DNA from: Streptomyces cavernicola
GTDB taxonomy: Bacteria; Actinomycetota; Actinomycetes; Streptomycetales; Streptomycetaceae
Assembly: GCF_029968035.1 (NCBI RefSeq)
Contig: NZ_JASCIQ010000002.1
Coordinates: 332,282 to 396,281, forward strand
Length of the DNA stretch: 64,000 bases
Direction: 5' to 3'
The position numbers were made by a program, and so were the translations under genes. The notes under the pieces were generated by a model. The model saw nothing but the letters and a program-made list of their open reading frames with translations. It was not told the origin of the DNA and did no database searches. Shown piece by piece: positions 33,543 to 44,288 of the stretch (its first letter is position 1; each line of letters starts with the position of its first letter).

Positions 33543-35735
33543 TCATGGAGCCGAGGACTCGTGGAGCTCGAACCAGATCGACTTGCCCTCGCCGCGCGGA
33601 GTCACGCCCCAGGCGTCCGCGAGCAGCTCCATCAGCACCAACCCCCGTCCGGACGACGCCAGTTCGCCGGGGTGACGCTTGTGCGGCAGCTCGTCGCTGC
33701 TGTCCGCGACCTCCACGCGAAGCCGCCGCTCGCCCACCTCGCCCTGCGCCTCCACGAGCAGCAGGGCGTCGCCGTCGGTGTGCACCAGGACGTTGGTGAT
33801 CATCTCGGAGACCATCAGGACCGCCGAGTCGACCTGCTCCGGCTCCGCCCAGTCGTGCAGGAGCTCCCGCAGCTGCTGCCGGGCGCCCGCGATCCGCTCC
33901 GGCTCGGCCTGCTTCACGGTCAGCAGGGAGCGGCGCAGGCGCGGCGCCGCCGTCGTCGTGCCGGCCGCCTCGCCCGCCGCCACCGCGGCGCGGCAGAGCA
34001 GCACCACCGCGATGTCGTCCTCGCGGCGGTCGGCGAGCGGCCCGGTCGAGTAGTGCGAGCTGGGCCCGTGCACCGCCTGCACCAGCTCGTCGGCCAGCTG
34101 CTCCAGGTTCTCGCCGGTGGACCGCTCCAGGACCTTGCGCAGCCGGCTCCAGCCGGTGTCGAGGTCGTGGCCGCCGGTCTCGATCAGGCCGTCGGTGCAG
34201 AGCATCATCGTCTCGCCGGGTTCGAGGACGACGCGGGTCGTCGGATAGTCGGCGTCCGGGTCGATGCCGAGCGGAAGGCCGCCCTCCGTGGGCCGTACGA
34301 CGACGGCGCCGTCCGCGGTCCGCACCACCGGGTCGGGGTGCCCGGCCCGCGCGATCTCCAGGACCCCGGTCGTCGGGTCGGCCTCGACGTACAGGCAGGT
34401 CGCGAAGCGCTGGTCCCCGTTGCCGGGAGCCGTACCGGGGGCGGTGCCGGGGCGGGTCTCGGGGCTGCCGGTGGAGCCGTACGGGTGGGAGTCCGTGATG
34501 CCGGTCAGGAAGCGGGAGGCGCGGGCGAGCACCGCGTCCGGCCGGTGCCCCTCGGCGGCGTAGGCCCGCAGCGCGATCCGCAGCTGCCCCATCAGGCCCG
34601 CGGCGCGCACGTCGTGCCCCTGCACGTCGCCGATGACGAGGGCGATCCGGCGGCCGCCGGGCAGCGGGATCATGTCGTACCAGTCGCCGCCGACCTGAAG
34701 CCCGCCGCCGGTCGGGACGTACCGGGCGGCCAGCGCGAGGCCGGGTATCGCGGGGCCGAGCGTCGGCAGCATCGAGCGCTGCAGGCCGTCCGTCAGCTCC
34801 CGCTCCGACTCGGCGATCCCGGCCCGCGACAGGGCCTGCGCCAGCATCCGGGCCACGGTCGTGAGGACGGAGCGCTCGTCCGGGGTGAACTGCACCGGGT
34901 AGCGGAACGCCGCCATCCAGGCGCCCATGGTGCGGCCGGCGACGGTCAGCGGCAGGAACGCCCAGGACTCCCGGCCGAAGCGCGCGGCGAGCGGCCACGT
35001 CGTCGGGTAGCGGCGCTTGTACTCGTCCGGCGAGGAGAGGTAGACGGCCCGGCCGTTGCGCACCACGTCGGCGGCCGGATAGTCGGTGGACAGCGCCATC
35101 TCGGTGAACGGGCCCTCGGCGCCCTCCTTGTGCCCGTGGTGCCCGATGATCGTCAGCCGGTCCCCGCGTACGCCGAAGACCGCGAGGCCGTCCGGCTCGA
35201 AGCCCGGCATCGACAGGCCCGCCGCCACCCGCAGGACCTCCGCCGTCGACCGGGCCTCGGCGAGCGCGCGGCCCGCGTCGAGCAGGAACGCCTCGCGCGA
35301 GCGCCGCCAGTCCCCGGTCACGGGCGTACGGGCCGCGGTGCCCGGCGGGGAGTCGCCGACCTCCTGCAGGGTGCCGATCAGCTCGTACCGGTCGCCGTGC
35401 ACCACCGGCTTGGAGCGGCTGCGGACGGTGCGGACCACCTGACTCTGCTCGTCCATGATGCGCAGCCGGGCCTCGGCCAGGGTGCCCTCGGCGACGGCGA
35501 GGTTGACGACTCCGTCGATCTCGTTCCAGTCCACCGGGTGGAAGCGGGAGCGCACGCCCGCCTCGGTCAGGGTCACCGGCTCGGCGGGCAGCCCGAGCAG
35601 GCGGGCCGCCTCCGCGTCGAGCGTGACGAGTCCGGCCGCGCTGTCCCAGCGCCAGAACCCGGTCGCGATCAGCGCGAGGATGTCGCCCGCCGGGGGGAGA
35701 GCCGCTCCGCCCGAGTCCTGGGAGCCAGTGCGCAT
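33543..35735 (-). CDS. PP2C (SpoIIE-type) phosphatase with PAS, GAF and anti-sigma kinase-like domains
   Basis: The product has 730 residues. A PAS-like domain lies near 20-120 (GFWRWDSAAG), a GAF domain near 145-300, and the SpoIIE phosphatase at about 315-545, with metal-binding Asp in GGDWYDMI and IGDVQGHD. An RsbW-like ATPase (about 595-725) has SEMITNVLVHTDGD and a C-terminal GRGLVLM. Such proteins control anti-sigma and anti-anti-sigma switches in Streptomyces. The sigma factor controlled is not visible. The gene is divergent from aspS. Confidence 0.9.
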   Translation of the reverse strand: MRTGSQDSGGAALPPAGDILALIATGFWRWDSAAGLVTLDAEAARLLGLPAEPVTLTEAGVRSRFHPVDWNEIDGVVNLAVAEGTLAEARLRIMDEQSQVVRTVRSRSKPVVHGDRYELIGTLQEVGDSPPGTAARTPVTGDWRRSREAFLLDAGRALAEARSTAEVLRVAAGLSMPGFEPDGLAVFGVRGDRLTIIGHHGHKEGAEGPFTEMALSTDYPAADVVRNGRAVYLSSPDEYKRRYPTTWPLAARFGRESWAFLPLTVAGRTMGAWMAAFRYPVQFTPDERSVLTTVARMLAQALSRAGIAESERELTDGLQRSMLPTLGPAIPGLALAARYVPTGGGLQVGGDWYDMIPLPGGRRIALVIGDVQGHDVRAAGLMGQLRIALRAYAAEGHRPDAVLARASRFLTGITDSHPYGSTGSPETRPGTAPGTAPGNGDQRFATCLYVEADPTTGVLEIARAGHPDPVVRTADGAVVVRPTEGGLPLGIDPDADYPTTRVVLEPGETMMLCTDGLIETGGHDLDTGWSRLRKVLERSTGENLEQLADELVQAVHGPSSHYSTGPLADRREDDIAVVLLCRAAVAAGEAAGTTTAAPRLRRSLLTVKQAEPERIAGARQQLRELLHDWAEPEQVDSAVLMVSEMITNVLVHTDGDALLLVEAQGEVGERRLRVEVADSSDELPHKRHPGELASSGRGLVLMELLADAWGVTPRGEGKSIWFELHESSAP

Positions 35736-35889
35736 TGCCCCACTTTAAGAAGAGTGCGCCACGGCCCGCCACCGAGGCGGACCCTGAGCCGGTCATGCCA
35801 ATAAACCGGTCGGGGCCGGGCGGTAACCTGGTTCGCGTTGATTCCCGCCTGTCTCGCGACGAACGACGCGAAGAAGTGGAAGAGAAAAG

Positions 35890-37653
35890 ATGCACCGGTA
35901 CAGGTCACACAACTGCGGGCAGCTCCGCGCCACCGACGTCGGCAGCGACGTCCGGCTGAGCGGCTGGCTGCACAATCGCCGAGACCTGGGCGGCATCCTC
36001 TTCATCGACCTGCGCGACCACCACGGCCTGGTCCAGCTGGTCGCCCGCCCCGACACCGCCGGCTTCGAGGCGCTCGACAAGCTCTCCAAGGAGACCGTCG
36101 TCCGCATCGACGGCAAGGTGATCTCGCGCGGCGCCGAGAACGTCAACCCCGAGCTCGCCACCGGTGAGATCGAGGTCGAGGTCGGCGAGGTCGAGGTGCT
36201 CGGCGCCGCCCAGCAGCTGCCGTTCCAGATCAACCAGGACGACGGCGTGGGCGAGGAGCGCCGCCTGGAGTACCGCTTCCTGGACCTGCGCCGCGAGCGC
36301 ATGCACAAGAACATCATGCTGCGCACGGCGGTCATCTCCGCCATCCGTCACAAGATGACGGCCCTCGGCTTCAACGAGATGGCGACGCCGATCCTCACGG
36401 CCACCTCCCCGGAGGGCGCCCGCGACTTCGTCGTCCCGTCCCGCCTGAACCCCGGCAAGTTCTACGCGCTGCCGCAGGCCCCGCAGCAGTTCAAGCAGCT
36501 GCTCATGATCTCCGGCTTCGACCGGTACTTCCAGATCGCGCCCTGCTTCCGCGACGAGGACGCCCGCGCCGACCGCTCGCCCGGCGAGTTCTACCAGCTC
36601 GACGTCGAGATGAGCTTCGTCGAGCAGGAGGACGTCTTCCAGCCCATCGAGCAGCTCATGACCGAGCTGTTCGAGGAGTTCGGCGGCGACCGCCACGTCA
36701 CCTCGCCGTTCCCGCGCATCCCGTTCCGCGAGTCGATGCTCAAGTACGGCAACGACAAGCCGGACCTGCGCGCCCAGCTCGAACTGGTCGACATCACCGA
36801 CATCTTCGCCGACTCCGGCTTCAAGGCCTTCGCCGGCAAGCACGTCCGCGCGCTGCCGGTGCCGGACACCGCCGGCCAGTCCCGCAAGTTCTTCGACGGC
36901 CTCGGTGAGTACGCGGTCGAGCACGGCGCCAAGGGCCTGGCCTGGGTCCGCGTCGGCGAGGACGGCTCGCTGACCGGCCCGATCGCCAAGTTCCTCACGG
37001 AGACGGACGTCGAGGAGCTCACCAAGCGCCTCTCCCTGGCCCCCGGCCACGCGGTGTTCTTCGGCGCCGGCGAGTTCGACGAGGTCTCGAAGATCATGGG
37101 CGCGGTCCGCGTCGAGGCCGCCAAGCGCTCCGGCCACTTCGAGGAGAACGTCTTCCGGTTCTGCTGGATCGTGGACTTCCCGATGTACGAGAAGGACGAG
37201 GACACCGGCAAGATCGACTTCTCCCACAACCCCTTCACGATGCCCCAGGGCGGCATGAAAGACCTGGAGGAGAAGGACCCGCTGGACATCCTCGGCTGGC
37301 AGTACGACATCGTCTGCAACGGCATCGAGCTGTCCTCCGGCGCGATCCGGAATCACGAGCCGGAGATCATGCTCAAGGCCTTCGAGATCGCCGGTTACGA
37401 CCGGGAGACCGTCGAGGCCGAGTTCGCCGGCATGCTGCGCGCGTTCCGCTTCGGCGCCCCGCCGCACGGTGGGATCGCGCCCGGCGTCGACCGCATCGTC
37501 ATGCTGCTCGCGGACGAGCCGAACATCCGCGAGACGATCGCGTTCCCGCTGAACCAGAACGCGCAGGACCTGATGATGGGTGCGCCGACGACTCTGGATG
37601 AGGCTCGGCTCAAGGAGCTCAACATCTCGTTGCGGAAGCCGGTTACTCCGTAG
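35890..37653 (+). CDS. aspS: Aspartyl-tRNA synthetase
   Basis: The product has 587 residues, the length expected of a bacterial enzyme. The anticodon-binding OB fold lies at about 1-105 ([20 protein letters not shown]). Class II motif 2 is [15 protein letters not shown], the GAD insertion is near 300-410, and motif 3 is [12 protein letters not shown] near 535. It charges tRNA-Asp with aspartate; many actinobacterial forms also charge tRNA-Asn. The ATG follows a GAAGAGAAAAG stretch. A strong hairpin stands just after the stop. Confidence 0.97.
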   Translation: MHRYRSHNCGQLRATDVGSDVRLSGWLHNRRDLGGILFIDLRDHHGLVQLVARPDTAGFEALDKLSKETVVRIDGKVISRGAENVNPELATGEIEVEVGEVEVLGAAQQLPFQINQDDGVGEERRLEYRFLDLRRERMHKNIMLRTAVISAIRHKMTALGFNEMATPILTATSPEGARDFVVPSRLNPGKFYALPQAPQQFKQLLMISGFDRYFQIAPCFRDEDARADRSPGEFYQLDVEMSFVEQEDVFQPIEQLMTELFEEFGGDRHVTSPFPRIPFRESMLKYGNDKPDLRAQLELVDITDIFADSGFKAFAGKHVRALPVPDTAGQSRKFFDGLGEYAVEHGAKGLAWVRVGEDGSLTGPIAKFLTETDVEELTKRLSLAPGHAVFFGAGEFDEVSKIMGAVRVEAAKRSGHFEENVFRFCWIVDFPMYEKDEDTGKIDFSHNPFTMPQGGMKDLEEKDPLDILGWQYDIVCNGIELSSGAIRNHEPEIMLKAFEIAGYDRETVEAEFAGMLRAFRFGAPPHGGIAPGVDRIVMLLADEPNIRETIAFPLNQNAQDLMMGAPTTLDEARLKELNISLRKPVTP

Positions 37654-37664
37654 GTTGGCGTGAC

Positions 37665-37700
37665 GAAAGGGCCCGGAACCGTTTGGTTCCGGGCCCTTTC
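37665..37700 (+). terminator. Bidirectional terminator between aspS and metG
   Basis: GAAAGGGCCCGGAACC and its exact complement flank a four-base loop, a 16-bp stem. It ends aspS on the plus strand and metG on the minus strand. Confidence 0.9.
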
Positions 37701-37785
37701 GTTGTCTGTCGGCTGCGGGCCGGTGGGGGCTGGTCGCGCAGTTCCCCGCGCCCCTGAGGAGCGCCCCTGGCGGGGCAGCTCCTCC

Positions 37786-39507
37786 CTACTCCTCCGTACC
37801 GCCGAAGCGGGTCTTGTACGTCTCCAGGTCCTCGTCCGTCAGCTTGGCGAAGAGGACCGGGGGAACCGTGAACGGGGTGCCGGAGGGGAGGAAGTCCAGG
37901 GCGTGCGCCTGCTCGGGCGTGACCCAGGTCTTCGAGTCGTCGGCCAGGTCGAACGCGCCGCGCATCGCGGCCGCCGAGGACGGGATGAACGGCTCGGACA
38001 CCACCGAGTAGAGGTGGATCAGGTTCATCGCCGTGCGCAGGGTCAGCGCGGCGGCCTCCGGGTCGGTCTTGATCTCCAGCCAGGGGGCCTTCTCCTCCAG
38101 GTAGGAGTTGCCCGCCGACCACAGGGCGCGCAGCGCGGCCGCCGCCTTGCGGAACTGGATGGCCTCCATCTGCTCCTCGTACTCGGCGAGCAGGCGGGAG
38201 ATCTCGGCGCCCAGCTTCTGCTCGGCCTCACCGGCCTCCTTGCCCGCCGGGACCTCCTCGCCGAAGCGCTTCTTGGAGAAGGAGAGGACACGGTTGACGA
38301 AGTTGCCGAGGGTGTCGGCGAGGTCCTTGTTGACCGTGGCCGTGAAGTGCTCCCAGGTGAACGAGGAGTCGTCCGACTCGGGGGCGTTGGCGATGAGGAA
38401 GTAGCGCCAGTAGTCGGCCGGGAGGATGTCGAGGGCCTGGTCGGTGAAGACGCCGCGCTTCTGCGAGGTGGAGAACTTGCCGCCGTAGTACGTCAGCCAG
38501 TTGAAGGACTTCAGGTAGTCGACCTTCTTCCACGGCTCACGTACACCCATCTCGGTGGCCGGGAACATGACGCTGTGGAAGGGCACGTTGTCCTTCGCCA
38601 TGAACTCCGTGTACCGGACGTCGGCCGCGCCCTCCGGCTCGTACCACCACGACTTCCAGTCACGGTTCGCCGGGTCCTCGTCCGCCCACTCCTTCGTCGA
38701 GCCGATGTACTCGATCGGGGCGTCGAACCAGACGTAGAAGACCTTGCCCTCGGCGGCCAGCTCCGGCCAGGTGTCGGCCGGGACGGGGACGCCCCAGTCC
38801 AGGTCGCGGGTGATCGCGCGGTCGTTGAGGCCCTCGGTCAGCCACTTGCGGGCGATGGAGGACGCCAGGTGCGGCCACTCCTCGGCGACCTCGTCGATCC
38901 ACGCCTCGACCTCGCCCTGCAGCTTCGACTGGAGCAGGAACAGGTGCTTGGTCTCGCGGATCTCCAGGTCCGTGGAGCCGGAGATGGCGGAGCGCGGGTC
39001 GATCAGGTCCGTCGGGTCGAGGACGCGGGTGCAGTTCTCGCACTGGTCGCCGCGGGCCTTGTCGTAGCCGCAGTGCGGGCAGGTGCCCTCGACGTAACGG
39101 TCCGGCAGGAAGCGGCCGTCGGCAGGCGAGTACACCTGGCGGATCGCGCGCTCCTCGATGAAGCCGTTCTCGTTCAGCTTGCGGGCGAAGTGCTGGGTGA
39201 TCTCCGCGTTCTGCTCCGAGGAGCTGCGGCCGAAGTGGTCGAAGGCCAGGTTGAAGCCGTCGTAGACCGCCTTCTGCGCGTCGTGCGCCTGCGCGCAGAA
39301 CTCGGCGACCGGCAGGCCCTGCTCCTTCGCGGCCAGCTCGGCGGGGGTGCCGTGCTCGTCGGTGGCGCAGATGTAGAGGACGTCGTGGCCGCGCTGGCGG
39401 AGGTACCGGGAGTACACGTCCGCCGGGAGCATGGACCCCACCATGTTGCCCAGGTGCTTGATCCCGTTGATGTACGGAAGGGCGCTGGTGATGAGGTGTC
39501 GAGCCAT
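37786..39507 (-). CDS. metG: Methionyl-tRNA synthetase
   Basis: The product has 573 residues. The HIGH motif is HLGN at 18-21. A knuckle with four Cys (CPHC...CENC, about 145-160) binds zinc. The KMSKS loop reads KFSTSQKRG, which replaces the canonical motif with STSQK and is a known alternative in this synthetase group. The C-terminal helical anticodon domain is complete. No C-terminal EMAPII tRNA-binding domain is present. Start: ATG with a weak GGAG-like site. Confidence 0.96.
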   Translation of the reverse strand: MARHLITSALPYINGIKHLGNMVGSMLPADVYSRYLRQRGHDVLYICATDEHGTPAELAAKEQGLPVAEFCAQAHDAQKAVYDGFNLAFDHFGRSSSEQNAEITQHFARKLNENGFIEERAIRQVYSPADGRFLPDRYVEGTCPHCGYDKARGDQCENCTRVLDPTDLIDPRSAISGSTDLEIRETKHLFLLQSKLQGEVEAWIDEVAEEWPHLASSIARKWLTEGLNDRAITRDLDWGVPVPADTWPELAAEGKVFYVWFDAPIEYIGSTKEWADEDPANRDWKSWWYEPEGAADVRYTEFMAKDNVPFHSVMFPATEMGVREPWKKVDYLKSFNWLTYYGGKFSTSQKRGVFTDQALDILPADYWRYFLIANAPESDDSSFTWEHFTATVNKDLADTLGNFVNRVLSFSKKRFGEEVPAGKEAGEAEQKLGAEISRLLAEYEEQMEAIQFRKAAAALRALWSAGNSYLEEKAPWLEIKTDPEAAALTLRTAMNLIHLYSVVSEPFIPSSAAAMRGAFDLADDSKTWVTPEQAHALDFLPSGTPFTVPPVLFAKLTDEDLETYKTRFGGTEE

Positions 39508-39594
39508 CGCGGGCTGCTCCCAAGTCGCTACGAAAAGTGACGGTTTATGTCTGCGGAACCGTCTACGAACCTTGAAATCGTAGCCGACATGCGA

Positions 39595-39630
39595 CAGCCG
39601 CCCGCCCCTGGATTTCGGGGCGGGCGGCTG
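39595..39630 (-). terminator. 14-bp hairpin terminator after the VWA gene
   Basis: CAGCCGCCCGCCCC pairs exactly with GGGGCGGGCGGCTG over an eight-base loop. It follows the VWA gene on the minus strand and precedes metG. Confidence 0.88.
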
Positions 39631-39669
39631 GTTCCGGCATGTGGGACGGCCGGGGCCGTCAGGGGTACG

Positions 39670-41427
39670 TCAGGGGCGCTCGGTGGGCTCCCAGCTCGCG
39701 AGCAGGCCGTTGTAGAGCTCGGCGTCCGTCAGCTCCTTCGGGACCGGGCCTGCGTGGAAGAACGCGGCGTTGCCCGCTGCCTCGTCCGCGTCCAGCTTGC
39801 GGAGGTAGTCGAAGGCCTTCGCGTCGTGCTCGCCGAACGCCACGAACTGGAAGAAGAGGTTCGACGGGGCGTCGGCGAGGGCCTTCGTCGCGGCGGTCTT
39901 CACCTCCGGCGCACCGTCCGTCTGGAAGATCACCAGGGCGTCGGCCGAGGGGTCCGGGGACTCCTTGTGCAGCTTGACGATCTCGTCGACGGCCACGTGG
40001 TAGTTCGTACGCCCCATCCGGCCGGCCTCGGCGTGCAGGGCGTCGACCCGTCCCTCGTACGAGTCCAGGGTGAGGCTGCCGGTGCCGTCGATCTCCGTCG
40101 AGAAGAAGACGACCTGGACCGTGGCGTCCTCGTCGAGGTGCGCGGCGAGGGCGAGGGTCTGCTCGCCGAGGTTCTGGGCGGAGCCGTCCTTGTAGTACGG
40201 GCGCATGGAGCCGGAGCGGTCGAGTACGAGGTAGACGCGGGCCCTGGCCCCCGTCAGCCCCCGCTTCTTCAGGGCTGCGCCCGCGGCCTTGTACGTGGTG
40301 GTGAGGGCGGGGGCGTTGCCCTTCAGGCGGGCGGGGGTGAGGGCGGGTTTGCCTTGAGCCTTGACCGGCTCGGGGTCAGCCTGGGGCTTGGCCTCGACGT
40401 CCACGTCGACCTCGGGGGCGTTTTCCTCAACCCGGTCTTCGACCGGGTTGTCGCTCCCACCCGCAGCCACCCGTGCGGGTGCGACGTCGGGTGTCGGGTC
40501 TTCCTGCGGGGCGATCTCGCCGTCGGCGACTGCGGGCACGGGGGTCGCCTCAGAGGCGACCTCCGGCTCAGCCTCGACCTTGGCCTCGGGCTCCGCCTTG
40601 GCCTCGGGCTCCGCCTTGGCCTCGGGCTCCGCCTTGGCCTCGGGCTCCGCCTTGGCCTCCGGCTGGACCTTGGCCTCCGGCTCGGCTTCCGGCTCCGCCT
40701 CTGCCTTGGCCTCCGGCTCGACCTTGGTCTCCGCCTCCGCCGTCGGCTCCGCCTCGACCTTGGCCCCAGGCTCCGCCTTGGCCTCGGCCTTCGGCTCCGC
40801 TTCGGCTTCCGGCTCCGCCTTGGTCTCCGGCTCCTCTTCCTCACCGCTGTGGGCAGCTGGGCCGCCAGGGGCGGGACGGGTGGGCACAGCCCCCGGTTCC
40901 GGGTTCGATTCCGTCTTGGCCTTGGGCTGGTCGGCCTTCGGCTCCGCCTCGGGCTTGGGCGCGGCTTCCGCCTTGGCCTCAGGCTCGTCGGCCTCCGGCT
41001 CAGCCTCGACCTCGACCGCGGACTCGGCCTCCGGCTCAGGGGCGGTGGGCCCAGCCGCCGGCTTGGGCTCGTCGGACTCCGACGTCGGGGTCGGGGCTGT
41101 CTCCGGTTCCGGTTCCGGTTCCGGCTTCGGGGCCGGCTCGGTCGACTGCGGCGTCGACCCCAGAGACGGGTTGTCGAAGGCTGCGGAGACCAGGTCGTCG
41201 ACCTGGGGGTCCGGTTCCGGTGAAGGTTCCGGGATCTTCACCTCAGCTGCCGCAGGCGTCTGCGCCGGTACCTTCGCCTCGGCGACGGGTTCGGGGCTCG
41301 GCTTCGGCTCCGGCTTCGGCTCCGGTTCGGAGGCCGGCGCGGGCACCGTCACCTCGCCGTCCGCCGGAGGCGACACCTCCCGGGACCGCCGTCCGAACGC
41401 ATTCCGCAAACGATCCAGAATGCCCAT
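39670..41427 (-). CDS. VWA-domain (TerF-like) protein with long Pro/Glu/Ala/Lys repeat region
   Basis: The product has 585 residues. A short conserved head (1-17, [14 protein letters not shown]) is followed by about 330 residues of Pro/Glu/Ala/Lys repeats, then a VWA domain (about 385-585). The MIDAS motif DRSGSM sits near 400, followed by a conserved Thr and a late Asp (QTDGAPE). The domain resembles TerF-type tellurium-resistance proteins, which fits the TerD genes to the right. The repeat region is probably disordered and extended. The ATG follows a Gly/Arg-rich leader frame and was chosen for the conserved head. Confidence 0.88.
   Translation of the reverse strand: MGILDRLRNAFGRRSREVSPPADGEVTVPAPASEPEPKPEPKPSPEPVAEAKVPAQTPAAAEVKIPEPSPEPDPQVDDLVSAAFDNPSLGSTPQSTEPAPKPEPEPEPETAPTPTSESDEPKPAAGPTAPEPEAESAVEVEAEPEADEPEAKAEAAPKPEAEPKADQPKAKTESNPEPGAVPTRPAPGGPAAHSGEEEEPETKAEPEAEAEPKAEAKAEPGAKVEAEPTAEAETKVEPEAKAEAEPEAEPEAKVQPEAKAEPEAKAEPEAKAEPEAKAEPEAKVEAEPEVASEATPVPAVADGEIAPQEDPTPDVAPARVAAGGSDNPVEDRVEENAPEVDVDVEAKPQADPEPVKAQGKPALTPARLKGNAPALTTTYKAAGAALKKRGLTGARARVYLVLDRSGSMRPYYKDGSAQNLGEQTLALAAHLDEDATVQVVFFSTEIDGTGSLTLDSYEGRVDALHAEAGRMGRTNYHVAVDEIVKLHKESPDPSADALVIFQTDGAPEVKTAATKALADAPSNLFFQFVAFGEHDAKAFDYLRKLDADEAAGNAAFFHAGPVPKELTDAELYNGLLASWEPTERP
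40579..40650. repeat. Four perfect 18-bp tandem repeats inside the VWA gene
   Basis: CTTGGCCTCGGGCTCCGC is repeated four times without error and continues as diverged copies on both sides. It encodes EAKAEP units around residues 259-283. The count is likely to vary between strains. Confidence 0.88.
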
Positions 41428-41565
41428 GTGCGCAACCCTTCGCGTGAGTTGATTCCGTAACCCCTGGCCAGGGCGGACACGTAAGGTTAGCCGCCGCGCG
41501 GAGCGATCTTCGTGAGGGTGGGCTCTCGGGCCGAGGTCCCCACAACTCCCCTCCATCCGCCCCGG

Positions 41566-41587
41566 GTTCACCTCCTGTTCACGCCTC
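41566..41587 (+). promoter_or_regulatory. PHO box (PhoP binding site)
   Basis: Two 11-base direct repeats, GTTCACCTCCT and GTTCACGCCTC, match the Streptomyces PHO box (GTTCACC plus four). They lie about 110 bases before the PhoX start and predict activation under phosphate limitation. Confidence 0.8.
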
Positions 41588-41695
41588 GGCCGCCGCCCTG
41601 CTGGTCTACGCGCCTAACGTCACGGCCGAAAACATTCCGACAGGGTGTCGGCGCGGGCGCGCCGAAGTAGCCGAAGTACGGGCCGTGAAGGCCAT

Positions 41696-43780
41696 ATGGA
41701 GGGAATCGTGCGCAAACTGCTGCCGCTCATCACCAGCTCGAAGGCAGGCTCGCACCCCGGCGGCCGCTCCGCGCTCACCTGCCGCTTCCGCTGCGGCGAC
41801 GCGTGCTTCCACGAGGTGCCCAACACCAGTGACAACCAGTACGTGGGCGACGTCATAGCCGGTGCGGTCAGCCGCCGTTCGGTGGTCCGCGCGGCCGCCG
41901 TCGTCACCGCGGTCACCGCCGCCGGAACCGGCATGGTGCTCTCCCAGCAGGACGGCGCCGTCGCCGCCCCGCCCGCCGGGCCCGAGGAGAAGGGCACGAA
42001 GTCGGCGCGCGGTCTGCGCTTCGGCGCCGTCGCGCCCAACACCGACGACAAGGTCACCGTCCCCGAGGGGTACGGGCAGAACGTCGTGATCAGCTGGGGC
42101 GACCCGATCCTGCGCGGCGCCCCGGAGTTCGACCCGGACAAGCAGACCGCGAAGGCGCAGGCGGGCCAGTTCGGCTACAACAACGACTTCCTGTCGCTGC
42201 TGCCGCTGGAGAGCGAGCCCGGCCGTCAACTGCTCGTGTCCAACCACGAGTACACGGACGAAGTCCTGATGTTCAAGAACTACGACGCCGACAACCCGAC
42301 CCGCGAGCAGGTCGAGATCGCCTGGGCCGCGCACGGCCTCGGTGTCGTCGTGGTCGAGGGGGAGCGCCGTACGGGCAAGCTCACCGCCGTACCGCGGCAC
42401 CGGCTGAACCGGCGGATCACCGCCACCACCGAGTTCCGCGTGCAGGGCCCCGCGGCCGGCGCGGAGCTCCTGAAGACCTCCGTCGACCCGACCGGCACGA
42501 AGGTCCTCGGCACCCTCAACAACTGCTCGGGCGGTACGACGCCGTGGGGCACGACCCTGCACGGCGAGGAGAACGTCGACCAGTACTTCGCCAACGGCAC
42601 CCGCGCCACGGACAAGCGGTACGGGCTGAAGCCCGGCGCCACCGAGCGCAAGTGGGAGCGGTTCGACAAGCGCTTCGACGTCGAGCAGGAGCCGAACGAG
42701 CCGCACCGTTTCGGCTATGTCGTCGAACTCGACCCGTACGACCCGGAGTCGACGCCCGTCAAGCACACCGCGATCGGCCGCTTCAAGCACGAGGGCGCCT
42801 CCATCGCGCTGACCGCGGACGGCCGCCCGGTGGCGTACAGCGGTGACGACTCGAAGTTCGAGTACTTCTACAAGTTCGTCAGCAGCAAGCGGATGCGCCG
42901 CGGCACCTCGCGCGCGGACCGTGAGCACAACATGACGCTGCTCGACGAGGGCACGCTGTACGTCGCCAAGCTGACCGGAGACTCCCCGGCCGCGGAGATC
43001 GACGGCTCCGGGAAGCTGCCCTCCGACGGCGAGTTCGACGGCAGCGGCACCTGGATCCCGCTGGCCACGGCCACCGCGGACGGCGCGGAGTCGCACGTCG
43101 AGGGCATGTCCGCGGAGGAGGTCTTCGTCTTCACGCGCCTCGCCGCGGACAAGGCCGGCGCCACGAAGATGGACCGCCCCGAGGACATCGAGCCCTCGCC
43201 GCGCACCGGCAAGGTGTACCTGGCCCTCACCAACAACTCCGAGCGCGGCCTGGACGGCAAGGCCCCGGCCGACGAGGCCAACCCGCGCAACGCCAACAAG
43301 CACGGCTCGGTCCTCGAACTCACCGAGCAGCGCAACGACCCGGCGGCCACGAAGTTCGGCTGGCTGCTGTTCCTCGTCGCGGGCGACCCGAACGATCCGG
43401 CCACGTACTTCGGCGGCTTCCCCAAGGACCAGGTGTCGCCGATCTCCTGCCCGGACAACGTCGCCTTCGACTCGTACGGCAACCTCTGGATCTCCACCGA
43501 CGGCAACGAACTCGGCTCGCACGACGGCCTGTTCGGGACCGCCACGGTCGGTGAGTTCCGGGGCCAGCTGAAGCAGTTCCTCACCATGCCGACCGGCGCC
43601 GAGACCTGCGGCCCGCTCGTGCAGGACCGCCGGGTGCTCGTCTCGGTGCAGCACCCGGGTGAGGTGGACGGCGCCTCCGCCGAGAAGCCCGCCTCGACCT
43701 GGCCCGACGGGCCGGGCACGCTGGTCCGCCCGTCGGTGGTGTCGGTCTGGCGCGAGGACGGGTCGGACATCGGGGTCTGA
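41696..43780 (+). CDS. phoX: PhoX-family (DUF839) Tat-exported phosphatase
   Basis: The product has 694 residues. After about 57 residues a twin-arginine signal stands out: SRRSVVRAAAVV and a hydrophobic stretch to about residue 85, predicting folded export. The mature part is a DUF839/PhoX beta-propeller-like enzyme with EGYGQNVVISWGDP, SNHEYTDEVLMF, NNCSGGTTPWGTTLHGEEN and RPEDIEPSP. PhoX enzymes are calcium/iron phosphatases that free phosphate from organic esters. The PHO box upstream fits this. The ATG at 41696 could be replaced by the GTG at 41708, which has its own GGAGGG site. Confidence 0.9.
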   Translation: MEGIVRKLLPLITSSKAGSHPGGRSALTCRFRCGDACFHEVPNTSDNQYVGDVIAGAVSRRSVVRAAAVVTAVTAAGTGMVLSQQDGAVAAPPAGPEEKGTKSARGLRFGAVAPNTDDKVTVPEGYGQNVVISWGDPILRGAPEFDPDKQTAKAQAGQFGYNNDFLSLLPLESEPGRQLLVSNHEYTDEVLMFKNYDADNPTREQVEIAWAAHGLGVVVVEGERRTGKLTAVPRHRLNRRITATTEFRVQGPAAGAELLKTSVDPTGTKVLGTLNNCSGGTTPWGTTLHGEENVDQYFANGTRATDKRYGLKPGATERKWERFDKRFDVEQEPNEPHRFGYVVELDPYDPESTPVKHTAIGRFKHEGASIALTADGRPVAYSGDDSKFEYFYKFVSSKRMRRGTSRADREHNMTLLDEGTLYVAKLTGDSPAAEIDGSGKLPSDGEFDGSGTWIPLATATADGAESHVEGMSAEEVFVFTRLAADKAGATKMDRPEDIEPSPRTGKVYLALTNNSERGLDGKAPADEANPRNANKHGSVLELTEQRNDPAATKFGWLLFLVAGDPNDPATYFGGFPKDQVSPISCPDNVAFDSYGNLWISTDGNELGSHDGLFGTATVGEFRGQLKQFLTMPTGAETCGPLVQDRRVLVSVQHPGEVDGASAEKPASTWPDGPGTLVRPSVVSVWREDGSDIGV

Positions 43781-43824
43781 GCGAACAGCAGCGAGCGGCA
43801 GCGAGTAGCCGCGAGTAGCGAGGC

Positions 43825-44124
43825 TCACCGGCTTCGGCCGCGGCGCAGCATCGCGAAGGTCAGGCTCGCGGCGCCGGCCGCAGCCAAGCCACCCCCCGCG
43901 GCGAGCAGCGGCGCGCCCTGGCCCGGACCAGGGCGCGCCGCCTCGTCGTCCTGACCGCCGTGCCCGCCGCGCACGACGTGCGCGACGGTACGGGTGTGGA
44001 CGTTGCGGGGCTCGGTCGGCTGCGGAGCGTCCGCGCAGGCCGTCGCGGCGGGCACGGCGGTCAGTACGGCCATGACCCCGGCGGCCAGGACGGAGGAGCG
44101 GAGGGTTCGACGGGTGGCGCGCAT
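43825..44124 (-). CDS. Small secreted or wall-linked protein with C-terminal membrane segment
   Basis: The product has 99 residues. A signal peptide (1-31, MRATRRTLRSSVLAAG...ACADA) and a Pro/Asp/Gly-rich middle are followed by a C-terminal hydrophobic helix (LLAAGGGLAAAGAASLTFAML) and RRGRSR. This resembles sortase-type tails, but no clear LPxTG is present. Nothing closer was recognised. The gene is minus-strand, downstream of the LysR gene. Confidence 0.72.
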   Translation of the reverse strand: MRATRRTLRSSVLAAGVMAVLTAVPAATACADAPQPTEPRNVHTRTVAHVVRGGHGGQDDEAARPGPGQGAPLLAAGGGLAAAGAASLTFAMLRRGRSR

Positions 44125-44288
44125 GACGGACTCTCTCTCGTAGCGGTGGGCTCGCCCCTGCGGCGACAGGAACGAAGCTACGGATGCCGTGTCTGCGTCA
44201 TGCGTAGGGAACGTAACGAAGCGGGCGACGCCACGGCACGTGTTCGTAAACGCTCGAAGAAAGGGACCAAAGGCCTGGTCAGGCCGAG

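Noticed and set aside
33028..35895. Very long minus-strand frame covering the SpoIIE-type and SseB-like genes in another phase
   Set aside because: It is Arg/Gly/Pro-rich nonsense caused by GC-rich codon use; the two real genes have recognisable domains.
40900..40930. GGTTCGATTCC, tRNA T-loop-like
   Set aside because: It lies inside the VWA coding frame and has no acceptor or anticodon arms around it.
41606..43828. Long minus-strand frame opposite the PhoX gene
   Set aside because: Antisense shadow with Val/Gly/Arg-rich composition and no domain.
43825..44124. Sortase substrate
   Set aside because: The C-terminal helix and basic tail fit, but no LPxTG-like motif is present.
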